In this document: one piece after another, positions 49,555 to 59,345 of the stretch
Layout: each line of letters starts with the position of its first letter
Position numbering within the stretch: the first letter of the stretch is position 1
Source: Ktedonobacter racemifer DSM 44963
GTDB lineage: Bacteria; Chloroflexota; Ktedonobacteria; Ktedonobacterales; Ktedonobacteraceae
NCBI RefSeq assembly: GCF_000178855.1
Contig: NZ_ADVG01000005.1
Span: 744,001-808,000, forward strand
Direction of reading: 5' to 3'
Length of the DNA: 64,000 nt
Notes under the pieces: generated by a model
What the model was told of the DNA's origin: nothing
The model's database searches: none
What the model saw: the letters and a program-made list of their open reading frames with translations, nothing else
Translations under genes and position numbers: made by a program

Positions 49555-51090
49555 TCATCCTACGAGGTTGGAAACGTGCTGTTTTTTTGCCCTGGAGAAG
49601 GGAGACTGACGCCGGTAGTTCCAGGCAACAGCACAGAAGAGCACACTCCCGATAAGAAACCACAGGCCGAGAAATGTCGCTGGCGCTACCAGGCCCATAT
49701 GCGTCGCGCGCTTGAAACGTTCCAGGTCAGTGAATAAGCCAACCGCGAGGAAATCATTCAGCGCGTGCAGGGCCAGGAGTGCTGCGCCTGCCCACGTCAG
49801 GATGAGGAGCAGCCAGCGCGGACATTTCTGGCGCAGGGACTGGCTAAACGCGAGAGGGACCAGCACTCCCGCGAGACACAGGAGAAGAGCAAGCAGCACA
49901 GGTACGGCCCATATTCCCTCTGCGATGCCTGTGATCAAGATGAGCCCGAAAACCGTGCTCTGGTTCAAGGTCGCAGAGGCGAAAAGTCCTGCGCACAGGA
50001 GCGCCCAGGCGCAGGCTGCATATGCTGTCCATTGTGTGAGAGCTGGCGATATGTTTCCGCCGTGCGCCACGTCACGGCTTCCACGACCGCACCGTTTACA
50101 GTATCCGTTTGTCTTGTTGATGTAGGCGATAAGCGCCAGACCGAGGGTGATACCCCAGAGTAAAAAATTGGGATAGACGAAACCAAGCGATGGGAGTACA
50201 TGCACGGGCAATGCTTGAAGGCCAAGGGCGGCGGCCAGGGCTTCTTCTGATCCCATGACGCCAACCGAGATCGACAGCCCGCACGTCCCGAAGGCGATAC
50301 ACATCGGTACCCAGCGCGTTATGCGGCCAAGCCGTTCGCCCCAGGGCTGCACCAGCGCCAGAGCAGTCACAATGGCAATGGCGGACAGGACAAATGAGCC
50401 ATCAAACTCGCCTACCAGACCCTGCGAGATGGCCTGGGCCGGATTACGAAAGCCGATGGCAATACCCAGTGACCACAAGATTTTCAGAAGTCCGTAAAGC
50501 GCTGCTGGAATGCAGGAGACATAGCCGGAGATCGTCGCAACGCGTAACCATGTCTGCGATGGAGGGGCGTCTGTTCGTCCGCAGGTAAGACACGCGCTTC
50601 GGAGGCTGCGCTGGGCGAGAAGCGCCATCACCAGCCAGAGGAAAGCTCCCACCTCGGCAACTTCTCGCATCAGGAAGCCTCCATTGAACGGTTTCTGAGC
50701 GACGATATCGAGAGCCAGGCCACCAAAGGTTGAGAGATTTGCTTCATACAAGAGGATCAAACATGTTCCCCAGGTGAAGAGAAGCAACGGGACGCGAGGC
50801 AACCTGCGTCCCCATGACTGGACCAGCGCGAGCGCGATCAGGCACGCCACGAGGCTCACTCCTCCAAGGCCCCAACAGGCCGCGCGGAACCAGAGAGAAG
50901 CAGCCTGGGAAATCTGTTGACTCTGGAGAAGTGGGGACGCGGCAAGCCAGGCGTTTCCGCCGCTGGCCCAGTAGAAATGCACGATGGCGACCAGCAAGGC
51001 CCAGCCACAGGACGCGTACGACGCTCCCGCTGCCCACCATGGCACCCTGACAGATACTGCTTTTGCGTTTTTATCAAACAATTGTTGCAT
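49555..51090 (-). CDS. Polytopic membrane protein with repeated segments
   Basis: 511 residues, about 14 hydrophobic segments. The pattern W.AYA(A/S)CGWALL...F recurs near residues 23, 180 and 345 (WWAAGASYASCGWALLVAIV; WLRVATISGYVSCIPAALYG; TAYAACAWALLCAGLF), so it looks like three repeated four-helix units. A CxxC pair precedes units 2 and 3 (CLTCGRTD, CKRCGRGS). ATG 51090 has AAGGAG 5 nt upstream. It follows the two-component genes on the same strand with a 180-bp gap, so it may be their target. Function unknown. Confidence 0.75.
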   Translation of the reverse strand: MQQLFDKNAKAVSVRVPWWAAGASYASCGWALLVAIVHFYWASGGNAWLAASPLLQSQQISQAASLWFRAACWGLGGVSLVACLIALALVQSWGRRLPRVPLLLFTWGTCLILLYEANLSTFGGLALDIVAQKPFNGGFLMREVAEVGAFLWLVMALLAQRSLRSACLTCGRTDAPPSQTWLRVATISGYVSCIPAALYGLLKILWSLGIAIGFRNPAQAISQGLVGEFDGSFVLSAIAIVTALALVQPWGERLGRITRWVPMCIAFGTCGLSISVGVMGSEEALAAALGLQALPVHVLPSLGFVYPNFLLWGITLGLALIAYINKTNGYCKRCGRGSRDVAHGGNISPALTQWTAYAACAWALLCAGLFASATLNQSTVFGLILITGIAEGIWAVPVLLALLLCLAGVLVPLAFSQSLRQKCPRWLLLILTWAGAALLALHALNDFLAVGLFTDLERFKRATHMGLVAPATFLGLWFLIGSVLFCAVAWNYRRQSPFSRAKKQHVSNLVG

Positions 51091-51208
51091 ATTTTCTCCT
51101 TGTTTCATTGTGATTAATACCAGGAGTGATAGATGTATATCATCACTTTATCTGATTTTCGATCAAATTCTCTTTCCTGGAGAGAATGATACAAGGAAAA
51201 TGGCAATT

Positions 51209-51262
51209 GCGGATGCGTCTGAAGTCTTGTTTTGAGAATGCGTCTGAAGTCCTGTTTTGAGG
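51209..51262. repeat. Tandem 26-bp repeat, two copies
   Basis: ATGCGTCTGAAGTCTTGTTT plus TGAGA at 51212-51236 repeats at 51238-51262. Lies between the response regulator and the membrane-protein gene, possibly a binding site or recent slippage. Confidence 0.5.
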
Positions 51263-51271
51263 GAAACTAGC

Positions 51272-51964
51272 TCATTCATCGCGCATTTTGTTGTTGGTGG
51301 CCTTTTCGTCCCGGCGCATGAGTCCCTGTTGCCAGGCAAACACAGCTGCCTGGGTGCGATCCAGGAGATACAGCTTGCTCAGGATATTGCTCACGTGGCC
51401 TTTCACCGTTTTTTCGCTAATACTCAGCCGCGAGGCAATCTCGGCATTAGAACGCCCATCTGCGATCAGGCGCAGGACGTCGAGTTCGCGTTCGCTCAGT
51501 TCTGCGAAGGGATTGGTGGAGGTCTGCTTTGATTTCCGCAGTTCATGTACCACGCGCGCCGCCACCTGAGGGTGTAGCACCGACTCGCCGCGCACTGCTC
51601 TGCGCACCGTCTCCACCAACTCGTCAGGATCGACGTCTTTCAGGAGGTAAGAGAGGGCACCAGCGCGGAGCGCGGGAAAAATCTGCGCGTCTTCATGAAA
51701 CGAGGTGAGCACAATCACCTGGGAACGAGGGCTGGCCTGTTTGACGCGCCGGGTGGCTTCGACGCCATCGAGGCCAGGCATCACCAGGTCCATGAGAATA
51801 ATATCGGGCACCAGCAAAGCCGCCATGGACACCGCGGCTTCACCCGAATCGGCTTCGCCAACGACTTTGCAATCAGGTTGGAGCGCGAACAGCGCTCTCA
51901 GGCCCTGCCGCACAATCGCGTGATCATCTACAATCAGAATGGTGATAGGCTCTCTCTCTGCCAT
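51272..51964 (-). CDS. NarL/FixJ-type response regulator
   Basis: 230 residues. Receiver with DD at 13-14, phospho-acceptor Asp59 in IILMDLVMPGLDG, Thr/Ser in VIVLTSFHED and Lys in YLLKDVDPDELV. LuxR HTH from about residue 155: AELSERELDVLRLIADGRSN, then AEIASRLSISEKTVKGHVSN. AAAGGGAG precedes ATG 51964. It starts 14 bp after the stop of the sensor kinase gene, so both are one transcript. Likely targets: its own operon and the membrane-protein gene downstream. Confidence 0.94.
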   Translation of the reverse strand: MAEREPITILIVDDHAIVRQGLRALFALQPDCKVVGEADSGEAAVSMAALLVPDIILMDLVMPGLDGVEATRRVKQASPRSQVIVLTSFHEDAQIFPALRAGALSYLLKDVDPDELVETVRRAVRGESVLHPQVAARVVHELRKSKQTSTNPFAELSERELDVLRLIADGRSNAEIASRLSISEKTVKGHVSNILSKLYLLDRTQAAVFAWQQGLMRRDEKATNNKMRDE

Positions 51965-51978
51965 ATGCTTTCTCCCTT

Positions 51979-53484
51979 TCAAAGAGATTTGAGCGTGTTT
52001 CCTTCGTGCTGCTGCTCACATTGGAGCGTAATCATCGTTCCCTGGCCTTCTTCGCTCTGGATTTCGATATGCCCACGCAAGGCCTGGATACGCTCGCGCA
52101 TGGAAGAGAGGCCAACCCCCTGCTGATTTGCTTGCCTGACATCAAAGCCACGGCCATTATCGCTGATCGAGAGGGTTACGACCTCGCCAACTGCTAGTCG
52201 GAGCGTCACAGCGCTGGCCTGGCTATGTCGAGCCACATTTGTCAGGGCCTCCTGCGCAATCCGAAAGAACGCCTCTTCAATATTCGGAGACGCCAGTTGT
52301 GCTTCACTTCCCTCAAATGTCACGCTGATGCCTGTTTGCTTCTGCCATGTATGGGCATACTCTTGCAACGCCTGCGCCAGATTTTTATCAGAGAGCGCCA
52401 CCGGGCGCAATTCGCGAATAAGCGCGGTCAGTTCTTGCTGCGTCTGACGAATCACCTGTTCAGCTTCATTTATTTGCTGGCGCGCTGCTTCCTCGTCATG
52501 CCCGATTAAACCTTTGGTGTTTCTCACCCAGATCGAGAGCGCAAATATCTGTTGTTTCACGCTATCGTGTAGTTCGCGAGCCAGACGGTTGCGCTCTTGC
52601 AGCTGGGCCAGGCTCTGGCGCGTGTGAAGCAGGTCGCGTAATTGTTCTGCCATGTGATTGAGTCGCAGTGCCAGTTGTCCCAACTCATCGTTGGATGTAT
52701 CGAGCACCAGCGTCGAGAAATCTCCCCGCCCCCAGCCATCCACCGAAGCGAGGATACGCTTGAGACGGCGCACCAGGCCGTGGGCCGTCACTACTCCAAA
52801 GACAAGCCCAATGATTCCCGCCCCAACAAAGAAGATCAGGAGGCTTCCGCCGCCATAAAAGAGGAAGGCTGGCGCATATTCCCAGAGGTTGTCAGAGTGA
52901 AACTGCACGTGCTGAGCTATTACTAGCAGAACGCCCCTGATTTTTTGTTCGCTGACCATCGGAGCGACTATCGAGACGGTGCCCTTTTCCTCATAGGTAG
53001 AGGTACTGAGATTCGTAACCGTTGCAGGAGTAACCGCGAGTGCCTCTCGGATCTGCTGTTGTATGCCAGGAGATACTGCTCGCAGGAGATCGGAGTTTTC
53101 TGCCGGCGCATGGTCTCCAAATGCCGCCAGGACGTGACCGCTCGAATCGAGAGCTGCGATAAATCCCTGGAATTCAGTGCCGCTTCCCTGTCGCCATTCT
53201 TTCAAGGCTTGGGATAAGGTTGCGCGATTCACCAGCGGACCAGTGAAGTTCGAGCCGATGTTTTGCCCTGCAATACCGACCTGAGTCGCGAGAAGACCAG
53301 TCGCGTTCGCGGTGACGAAACCAAGGAGGAGCAGGGCAGTGATAATTTCAAGCAGAGACAGGACCAGCACCGTAGAGAGCGTATAAAAGATGGTCAGCTT
53401 CCACTGCAAACGACGAAAACGCCTGAAAAAGCGGGTTGGAAATTTCACTGTGGTGGTTCCAGATAGACTAACAGAGACGCTCAT
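51979..53484 (-). CDS. NarL-type sensor histidine kinase
   Basis: 501 residues from ATG 53484. TM1 30-57, an extracytoplasmic sensor of about 145 residues, TM2 205-233, HAMP about 235-288, HisKA_3 with His306 in RLARELHDSVKQQIFAL, and an HATPase with EEAFFRIAQEALTNVARHS (N box) and ISDNGRGFDV (G box). This is the NarX/DesK type that partners LuxR-type regulators, encoded next. The signal is unknown. The promoter region is near the repeat cluster at 53653-53780. Confidence 0.93.
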   Translation of the reverse strand: MSVSVSLSGTTTVKFPTRFFRRFRRLQWKLTIFYTLSTVLVLSLLEIITALLLLGFVTANATGLLATQVGIAGQNIGSNFTGPLVNRATLSQALKEWRQGSGTEFQGFIAALDSSGHVLAAFGDHAPAENSDLLRAVSPGIQQQIREALAVTPATVTNLSTSTYEEKGTVSIVAPMVSEQKIRGVLLVIAQHVQFHSDNLWEYAPAFLFYGGGSLLIFFVGAGIIGLVFGVVTAHGLVRRLKRILASVDGWGRGDFSTLVLDTSNDELGQLALRLNHMAEQLRDLLHTRQSLAQLQERNRLARELHDSVKQQIFALSIWVRNTKGLIGHDEEAARQQINEAEQVIRQTQQELTALIRELRPVALSDKNLAQALQEYAHTWQKQTGISVTFEGSEAQLASPNIEEAFFRIAQEALTNVARHSQASAVTLRLAVGEVVTLSISDNGRGFDVRQANQQGVGLSSMRERIQALRGHIEIQSEEGQGTMITLQCEQQHEGNTLKSL

Positions 53485-53652
53485 TTTGTGACTCTCGGTA
53501 TAACCTGGCCGCCCTGGCCACATTTCGGCATTCCGGCAATACTTCCCATTCGGATTTGACCAGCCAGACAAGCCGCTTTGCAGATATCTCGATAATCCTT
53601 GAATACTCAATTGGCTTCAGGAGCCGATCAAACGCACTGGCAAAATCTGTAC

Positions 53653-53780
53653 TTGCGGCCAAGTTATGCTTGATTTCTGCACAACCGGCCACTTTATGCT
53701 GTTTTAACACAGCCGCTATTGAGCTTGAATGCTCCTGCTTATCGGCTAAGTTATGCCGTTTTTGGCGGCCATTTTATGCC
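53653..53780 (+). repeat. Four CGGCCA-N-TTATGC units
   Basis: GCGGCCAAGTTATGCT (about 53655), CCGGCCACTTTATGCT (53685), TCGGCTAAGTTATGCC (53741) and GCGGCCATTTTATGCC (53765). Direct repeats with uneven spacing, upstream of the kinase gene and just left of the ISKra4 insertion. Either transposase-binding repeats of a lost element end or regulator sites. Confidence 0.5.
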
Positions 53781-53845
53781 AAAAGTCACACATTTCTCAA
53801 GTATAGCACACTTTTTGACAAAAACCGATGACGCAGGGAGGCCAA

Positions 53846-55510
53846 GGGTGAGCGTCATCTTTTTGCAATGGATTTGGGACGACAAGCCAACACTCGTTTC
53901 CATGGATGATGGGTTGAAGGGCGTGAGGAACCAGGTAAGGTGGCAGCAGGTGCCATTGGACGAGGGGGAGGGGGAAGTGGCTTGGGAGTAGGGGAACGAA
54001 AGCGAAGGAGCGAGAGCATCAAGGAAGAGACCATCTGCTCAAGACGAGGTGTCGCTCGCTCGTTGCGACGCTGCTCCCGGTGACGGAGTTGCTCCCGCTC
54101 AATCTCTTGCCAGCAGAGATCCCATCGCTCATTACAGACGGCGTTGCGTAAGGTGAGCATGGGATTGACATGACTGGGCTCCCAATGCATACCTGCTCCT
54201 TTGAGGCGGGCTTGCACCACCACTTTATTGGCGCTTTCCACCATCCCTGACCCAATCGGCCAGCCTGCGGCTTGAAACTGGGGATACTGCATCAAGGCTT
54301 CGCGTTTGAGAAAATAGCCGACCTGTTCACGCACCCCTTCCTGTTGGGCGATCTGAGCTGGTAAACGAGCAAGCAGCCAGATGAGCAAACGGGGACCTCG
54401 ATGTTTGAGTCGATGGCAGGCACGCTCCAGCAGGTCGTCAGGCAGAACGAGGCCGGCTTGTTGGAGCGCTTGGATGAGCAGATGGAGATGCTCTGCTGCA
54501 TGAGGAAAATCCAAGATGCGCAACGCTTGGGGACAGTGGAGATCGAGGAAGCCCTGCAACCACTCGGCACCATCAGTGACTGCTCCGATTTCTTGAGCCT
54601 GCCGGACCCCTCGCTCTCGCATCTCCACATCAGCCAAGGTCGCAAAGGTCTGAGCATCACACATGCGAGAAAAATAGGAGAGATGACTGACCGTGACCTC
54701 TTGTGCTCCAGCCGGACTGGTGGAGGGTTCGACTTCTCCAAAAGCCACCGTTCGAACCTCTGCCCACTGCCCTTTGAGCAAAGGCACATAGGCCCCATCG
54801 GCGCTGATGGCCAGGCGCTTGGTAGGCTTGCTCACAGATGGTGACGAGGCGAAAGGTTCCGAGGCCAGAACCGTTTGCACCGCCAGGGCCAAGGCACCTG
54901 CCTGCTCACTCTGTCGACGCGCGCTCGCTTCACTGACCTGAACCCCGAGCAGACGTTGCATCATCTCAGCAGCTCGCGCAAAAGGCATCCAGCTCGAAAG
55001 ATGGACCAGATGCTCGTGTTGCAACGATGTCAAGTTCCTCCCTCTTGGGAGAGCTAACTCCTCATCGAGGGGGAAAAAGCCCTGTCCCACACGTGGGGCA
55101 AGTTCCGTACGTTCTGCTGAGCGTGATCTCTTGTCCTCCTGCTCCTTGCAGACGGCGGGGTCGTTTCCCACGGGCTTGCAGTGGGGTGCCACACACGGGA
55201 CAGGTGGGGCGCTCTTGGGCTGAGGTACCACTCCAGTCACGTTGCGCACTTGCTTGAGCTGCATCTTGAATCACTTGGGCTTCCAGTCGACTCAGGCGCT
55301 GATGCACTTCCTGTTCAATCTCACGTAAGGTCACCTTGGGATGGTCTCGCCGCCAGGCTTTGATATCGGTGAGAATCTGTGCGCTGAGTTGTTGCCAGCC
55401 TTGATCAGTCTCTTCGCTCATGTTTTTCCCTTCCCCTCTTGAGAATGAACACATCTTCGCAGAAGAGGGGGCTTTTGTCTAGCCCAATTGCAAAAACATG
55501 ACGCTCACCC
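53846..55510. mobile_element. ISKra4-family insertion sequence with 9-bp target duplication
   Basis: Ends GGGTGAGCGTCATCTTTTTG (53846-53865) and the inverted CAAAAACATGACGCTCACCC (55491-55510). GGAGGCCAA is duplicated exactly at 53837-53845 and 55511-55519. 1.67 kb, one transposase gene with a frame change. Confidence 0.92.
53855..55421 (-). CDS. ISKra4-family transposase in two frames
   Basis: First frame: from ATG 55421 (MSEETDQGWQQLSAQILTDI) through a zinc ribbon (CPVCGTPL...CPTCGTG) to a stop at 55062. Second frame: from there (FFPLDEELALP, then LAISADGAYVPLLKGQWAEV, GAVTDGAEWLQGFLD, IGSGMVESANKVVVQARLKG) to 53855. The change is +1 (or -2) at a GGGCTTTTTCCCCC tract near 55071-55083. ISKra4-type enzymes are normally one product, so either translation shifts there or this copy carries a 1-nt indel. 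The C-terminal tail is Pro-rich. Confidence 0.85.
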
Positions 55511-55756
55511 GGAGGCCAACTGGGGTATGAATTTTGGAAAGAAGACAGAGGAATCTTACCCATGATGGCCTAAAATGCGCGAAGCTGTCATCAAATGGTA
55601 TGATAGCAAATGACAAATTCTGTATGAGCCGTCATACTCAGCTTCATCTTTCTCATTGGCGCTTGGCACATCACCCATGATAGAACGTTCTTTGTTCCCT
55701 CCTCGTATCTTCTCAACAGAGAAAGAAATCATTGGTTAGCGTCGTGGAGGGGACTG

Positions 55757-55996
55757 ATGAAGCAACGCCACTGGAAGTGCCGTCGGCAAGGAGTTGAGCA
55801 TATTCATGCCCTCTCCCGCTGGGATCAGGCCTACCAATGCCTTCTGCGATGGACGAATGCCCCGCAACAGGGGCCAGTCAGTCAGGAGGAAATCGATGAA
55901 CATCGCAGCATATGTTCGTGTCTCGGGTCAGCGTCAAGTTCAGACACAGACCATCGAGCAGCAATTGGAACGATTACAGATATACTGCCAGTGTAA
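55757..55996 (+). CDS. Small protein overlapping the serine recombinase start
   Basis: 79 codons: MKQRHWKCRRQGVEHIHALS, RWDQAYQCLLRWTNAPQQGP. GGAGGGG precedes the ATG at 55757. It overlaps the first 101 nt of the recombinase in another frame, so only about 47 residues are free of overlap. I have an impression, not verified, that similar small frames precede such recombinases in this phylum. Function unknown. Confidence 0.4.
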   Translation: MKQRHWKCRRQGVEHIHALSRWDQAYQCLLRWTNAPQQGPVSQEEIDEHRSICSCLGSASSSDTDHRAAIGTITDILPV

Positions 55997-57578
55997 GAAC
56001 TGGTTCTGGGAAGACGTCCAGATTTTTCGGGATGATGGCTACAGTGGAGCCAGTCTCAAACGACCAGGGTTAGATCGGTTACGAGATCAGGTGGGAAGAG
56101 CAATTTTTGATCGGGTTCTCATCACAGCGCCCGATCGTCTCGCCCGCAAATATGTGCATCAAGTCCTCCTCGTTGAGGAATTGGAGCGAGGAGGCTGTCA
56201 GGTGGAATTTGTGGAGCATCCCATGAGTCAGGATCCTCATGATCAGTTATTGTTGCAAATCCGAGGAGCGGTAGCCGAATATGAACGTACCCTCATTGCT
56301 GAACGGATGCGTCGAGGTCGTCTGCAAAAATTTCGAGCAGGGACGATGCTTCCCTGGAGTCGCCCCCCTTATGGGTATCGCTTAGATCCTGATCATCCAC
56401 GGGATCCATCAGGAGTCCGCCTTCAAGAACCTGAAGCGATCCATGTGGCAGAAATCTTCGCGTATTATCTGGAAGAAGGGCATGGCTTGGAGCAACTCGC
56501 CAAGCACTTACATCAGCTAGGGATTCCAACCCCCAATGGAAAGTCGTATTGGAGCCTGACGACCTTACGTGACATGTTGAGGAATCCGGTCTACGCCGGA
56601 ACCGTGTATGCTGGTCGAGAACGTGTTGTCGCGAAACATCGTCGTTTTTCCCCTTTGCAACCTATTGGGCGTCGATCCAGTACACAAGAGACGCCCTCTC
56701 AGGAGTGGATTGTGGTGGGACAAGTGCCAGCTATCGTTTCACAGGAGCAATTTGATTGGGTCCAGGCAAAACTGGCAGACAATTTGCACTTTGCCCGTCG
56801 GAACAATACCTCTCATCAGTACCTGTTGCGTGCCTTGGTCAGTTGTGGTCTGTGTCACCTTTCCTGTTTGGCTCGGACGAGTTCTGGACATGCCTACTAT
56901 GTCTGCCGAGGAAAGCAGGGGCCCATCCGTTCTCGACGAGAGGAATGCTGTCATGCACGTTTCATTCCAGTTGAGCAGTTGGATACACTTGTCTGGCAGG
57001 ACCTCTGTGAGGTGCTGCAACATCCAGTAGTTATTGAGCAGGCGTTGCAGCGAGCACAAGCGGGCGCTTGGCTTCCGCAAGAACTTCAAGCTCGCCGGAC
57101 ACAGGTCCGCAAAGCACGTAACACGCTGTGCGGGCAATTGGAACGACTGACTGAGGCCTATCTTGCCGATGCATTTCCTCTAGGAGAATACAAACGGCGG
57201 CGGCAGGACGTAGAACAGCGACTGGTGGCAGTGGAGATGCAGGCGAGCCAGATTGAAGCGAGTGTCCAGCAGCACATGGAATTAGCCAGCATCACTGGTT
57301 CGATCAACGAATTTTGTCAACGTATGAATCGCGGCCTCTCTCAGGCCACCTTTGAGCAGAAACGGCAGTTGGTAGAATTGCTCGTCGACCGTGTGGTCGT
57401 CACAATGGATGAGGTGGAGATCCGCTATGTGATCCCCACCTCACCGCGCAATGAACAGGTTCGTTTTTGTCATTTGCTTACGGACTATTCAGGTGCAAAG
57501 TGGCCAGTCAGAGTGATGATTTTCCGTTTCTGTTCTTACTTTCTGCTCGTCATCGCTATTTTTGACTGTTCTACCTGA
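55896..57578 (+). CDS. Large serine recombinase
   Basis: 560 residues. Resolvase domain 1-140 with Ser10 in MNIAAYVRVSGQR, Arg in ITAPDRLARKY and AVAEYERTLIAERMRRG. Recombinase domain about 155-270 (PPYGYRLDPDHP, then RDMLRNPVYAGTVYAGRERV). Zinc ribbon about 318-365 (LVSCGLCHLSC ... CCHARF) and a coiled coil about 400-470. Such enzymes integrate and excise phages and elements. AGGAGG lies 6 nt before ATG 55896. No attachment sites were identified. The last 25 residues are hydrophobic and look like read-through past the family end. Confidence 0.92.
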   Translation: MNIAAYVRVSGQRQVQTQTIEQQLERLQIYCQCKNWFWEDVQIFRDDGYSGASLKRPGLDRLRDQVGRAIFDRVLITAPDRLARKYVHQVLLVEELERGGCQVEFVEHPMSQDPHDQLLLQIRGAVAEYERTLIAERMRRGRLQKFRAGTMLPWSRPPYGYRLDPDHPRDPSGVRLQEPEAIHVAEIFAYYLEEGHGLEQLAKHLHQLGIPTPNGKSYWSLTTLRDMLRNPVYAGTVYAGRERVVAKHRRFSPLQPIGRRSSTQETPSQEWIVVGQVPAIVSQEQFDWVQAKLADNLHFARRNNTSHQYLLRALVSCGLCHLSCLARTSSGHAYYVCRGKQGPIRSRREECCHARFIPVEQLDTLVWQDLCEVLQHPVVIEQALQRAQAGAWLPQELQARRTQVRKARNTLCGQLERLTEAYLADAFPLGEYKRRRQDVEQRLVAVEMQASQIEASVQQHMELASITGSINEFCQRMNRGLSQATFEQKRQLVELLVDRVVVTMDEVEIRYVIPTSPRNEQVRFCHLLTDYSGAKWPVRVMIFRFCSYFLLVIAIFDCST

Positions 57579-57722
57579 GTATCAACACGGCTGTTTTGCT
57601 GATTCGGCTGGTACTAGATTTGAGTATCTAGTGCATTCTCAAGCGACCAATTCGGGAATAGGGTGGCAGGAGCAAGAGTTCCTGCCATCAGGGAGATCCT
57701 GTCTCCACTCCCTTGTTGAGCA

Positions 57723-58787
57723 TTAGTAGATCTGTACACTGGGGAGGTTGCGATGTTGATGATGAAGTGTTGCAATGGTGGCAAGGGCATCGTATCCCAA
57801 AACCTCGTAGGCTCTGGTGAGCAGGCGCCAGGCTGCTTCTTCTCGATGAGGCTGGCCTGCTGATAACCAATGCAAATCATGCCCCAGTACTAGAGCGAAA
57901 GCTGGTTGACCTTTCTCACACGCCTGCTCTGCCTCAGTAATCCACGTTGTAACCTCTGGCGCATCGCTTCTGATAGCTTCATACACCACATGGCAGGGTT
58001 GAGGAACAGATTGGTTGTAAGGAGGAGGGACACGGACGCCAATGCCATTGTATGTAGCAAGGCGCTCCTGCAGGGCATCGTGAATGAAGACTTCGAGAGA
58101 GGCGTTTCCTCGTTCTCGTTGATCTATTGTCTCGTACTCCGTAATGGCATCACGCAGGAGCCAGGTGGGAAAGAGATCCTCCTCACCTTCTCTCACATTG
58201 GCAGGAGGATACCAGTCACGCTCTGTTCGCTCAACTGTGGCGTGCAGGACTTCCAACAACGTTCGACCAGCATATCTGATGGCGTCGGCATCGCGCGAAT
58301 AGTACCCAGCAACAAAGGAAGGAAGCGCGTGAGGGGTATCATACCAGAGTCCATAATGGAGTCCGTCAGCATCCCCTGTCAGGACCGTCAGAAATTCGGG
58401 GGGATCGAGGTAGTATCTCCAAGCAAGCCGATGATCCAGTCCCTCGCGGGGAGTACGTTCTCGTCCACCTTCTTCAAAAAAAGAAAAGAGTCCAGCAGGA
58501 TAAATGAAGCGAGTTATCGCCTCGCGTTCAATGGGACCCAGGCCAAGCCAGAATGTCCAGAAGGTGAAAATATGATCTGGCAATAACAAGCCATAGGACT
58601 GCATAATCCATGCGCGCATGGGTTCTTGTAGGACCGCAGTAACCTCTCGTGCTTCAGATCGCAAGAGCGCAAGGGCGTCGGTAGGAGGGAGATGCTTTTG
58701 TCGCCAGAGCTGATACTCGGCTTGCCAATGCTGGTATTGCAGAGCCTCTTTCTGCTGGTCAGGATGGTCCGATCCATGTTCATTCAT
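57723..58787 (-). CDS. Hypothetical protein, possibly SUKH/SMI1-like
   Basis: 354 residues, acidic, soluble. GDADGLHYGLWYDTPHALPS then FVAGYYSRDADAIRYAG resembles the ligand-facing part of SMI1/KNR4-type (SUKH) proteins, many of which are immunity proteins to contact toxins. That is a pattern impression only. GGAGAACAAGCAAGT precedes ATG 58787. It follows the gene at 58845-59309 by 57 bp, same strand, and both starts are preceded by a similar CATGGAGA sequence, so they are probably one operon. No toxin gene seen. Confidence 0.55.
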   Translation of the reverse strand: MNEHGSDHPDQQKEALQYQHWQAEYQLWRQKHLPPTDALALLRSEAREVTAVLQEPMRAWIMQSYGLLLPDHIFTFWTFWLGLGPIEREAITRFIYPAGLFSFFEEGGRERTPREGLDHRLAWRYYLDPPEFLTVLTGDADGLHYGLWYDTPHALPSFVAGYYSRDADAIRYAGRTLLEVLHATVERTERDWYPPANVREGEEDLFPTWLLRDAITEYETIDQRERGNASLEVFIHDALQERLATYNGIGVRVPPPYNQSVPQPCHVVYEAIRSDAPEVTTWITEAEQACEKGQPAFALVLGHDLHWLSAGQPHREEAAWRLLTRAYEVLGYDALATIATLHHQHRNLPSVQIY

Positions 58788-58844
58788 ACTTGCTTGTTCT
58801 CCATGTTCTTGATAGTGTGGGCACTGGGGCCGCTTTCCAGACGC

Positions 58845-59309
58845 CTATCGGGACACGAGTTGCTGGTTCTCAAAATACCAGAGCCTTGGATGTTCAGAGA
58901 CTCCATGGCCTTGGCGAATGGAGTATCCAACGAAGCCTTGGGAATCGCTAATCGTAGCCAACCACTGCAATAGCCGCCAAACATCCCCTTCAGCATCATC
59001 GTGAACAGCAATCTGAAAGCTCAGGATGTAGGGGGCCTCGGAAGCCGTCGACCATTGTGTTCGAGACGAGTGAACACGAAAAAACCGAGCAAAATAACCC
59101 CTCTCCTCATCGGGATCAACCTGCAAGATGTCCCGCCATGCTTCGTATCGCTGCCCTTCAAATTCTTCAGCCCCAAAAAAAGGATGGTCTGATGGCGCGT
59201 CGAATGCGTACTCGTGCGTTCGAACCAGATAGCGAAGGGTGTCGAGGAGATGTGGATCAAGAGAAGAGGAAAACGTGCAATTGATGGCGTATTCATAGTA
59301 ATCACTCAT
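58845..59309 (-). CDS. Hypothetical protein, operon partner
   Basis: 154 residues from ATG 59309 (GGAGAG upstream): MSDYYEYAINCTFSSSLDPH, an acidic FDAPSDHPFFGAEEF, and LSFQIAVHDDAEGDVWRLLQ, WLATISDSQGFVGYSIRQG. Alpha/beta protein with no family I recognise. Co-oriented with the next gene. Confidence 0.55.
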   Translation of the reverse strand: MSDYYEYAINCTFSSSLDPHLLDTLRYLVRTHEYAFDAPSDHPFFGAEEFEGQRYEAWRDILQVDPDEERGYFARFFRVHSSRTQWSTASEAPYILSFQIAVHDDAEGDVWRLLQWLATISDSQGFVGYSIRQGHGVSEHPRLWYFENQQLVSR

Positions 59310-59345
59310 AGGGCTTCTCTCCATGTTGTTGATAGGTAGGCATAT

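Noticed and set aside
57723..59309. Toxin-immunity island
   Set aside because: One protein looks vaguely SUKH-like but there is no toxin, secretion or repeat-rich gene next to it; too weak to claim.
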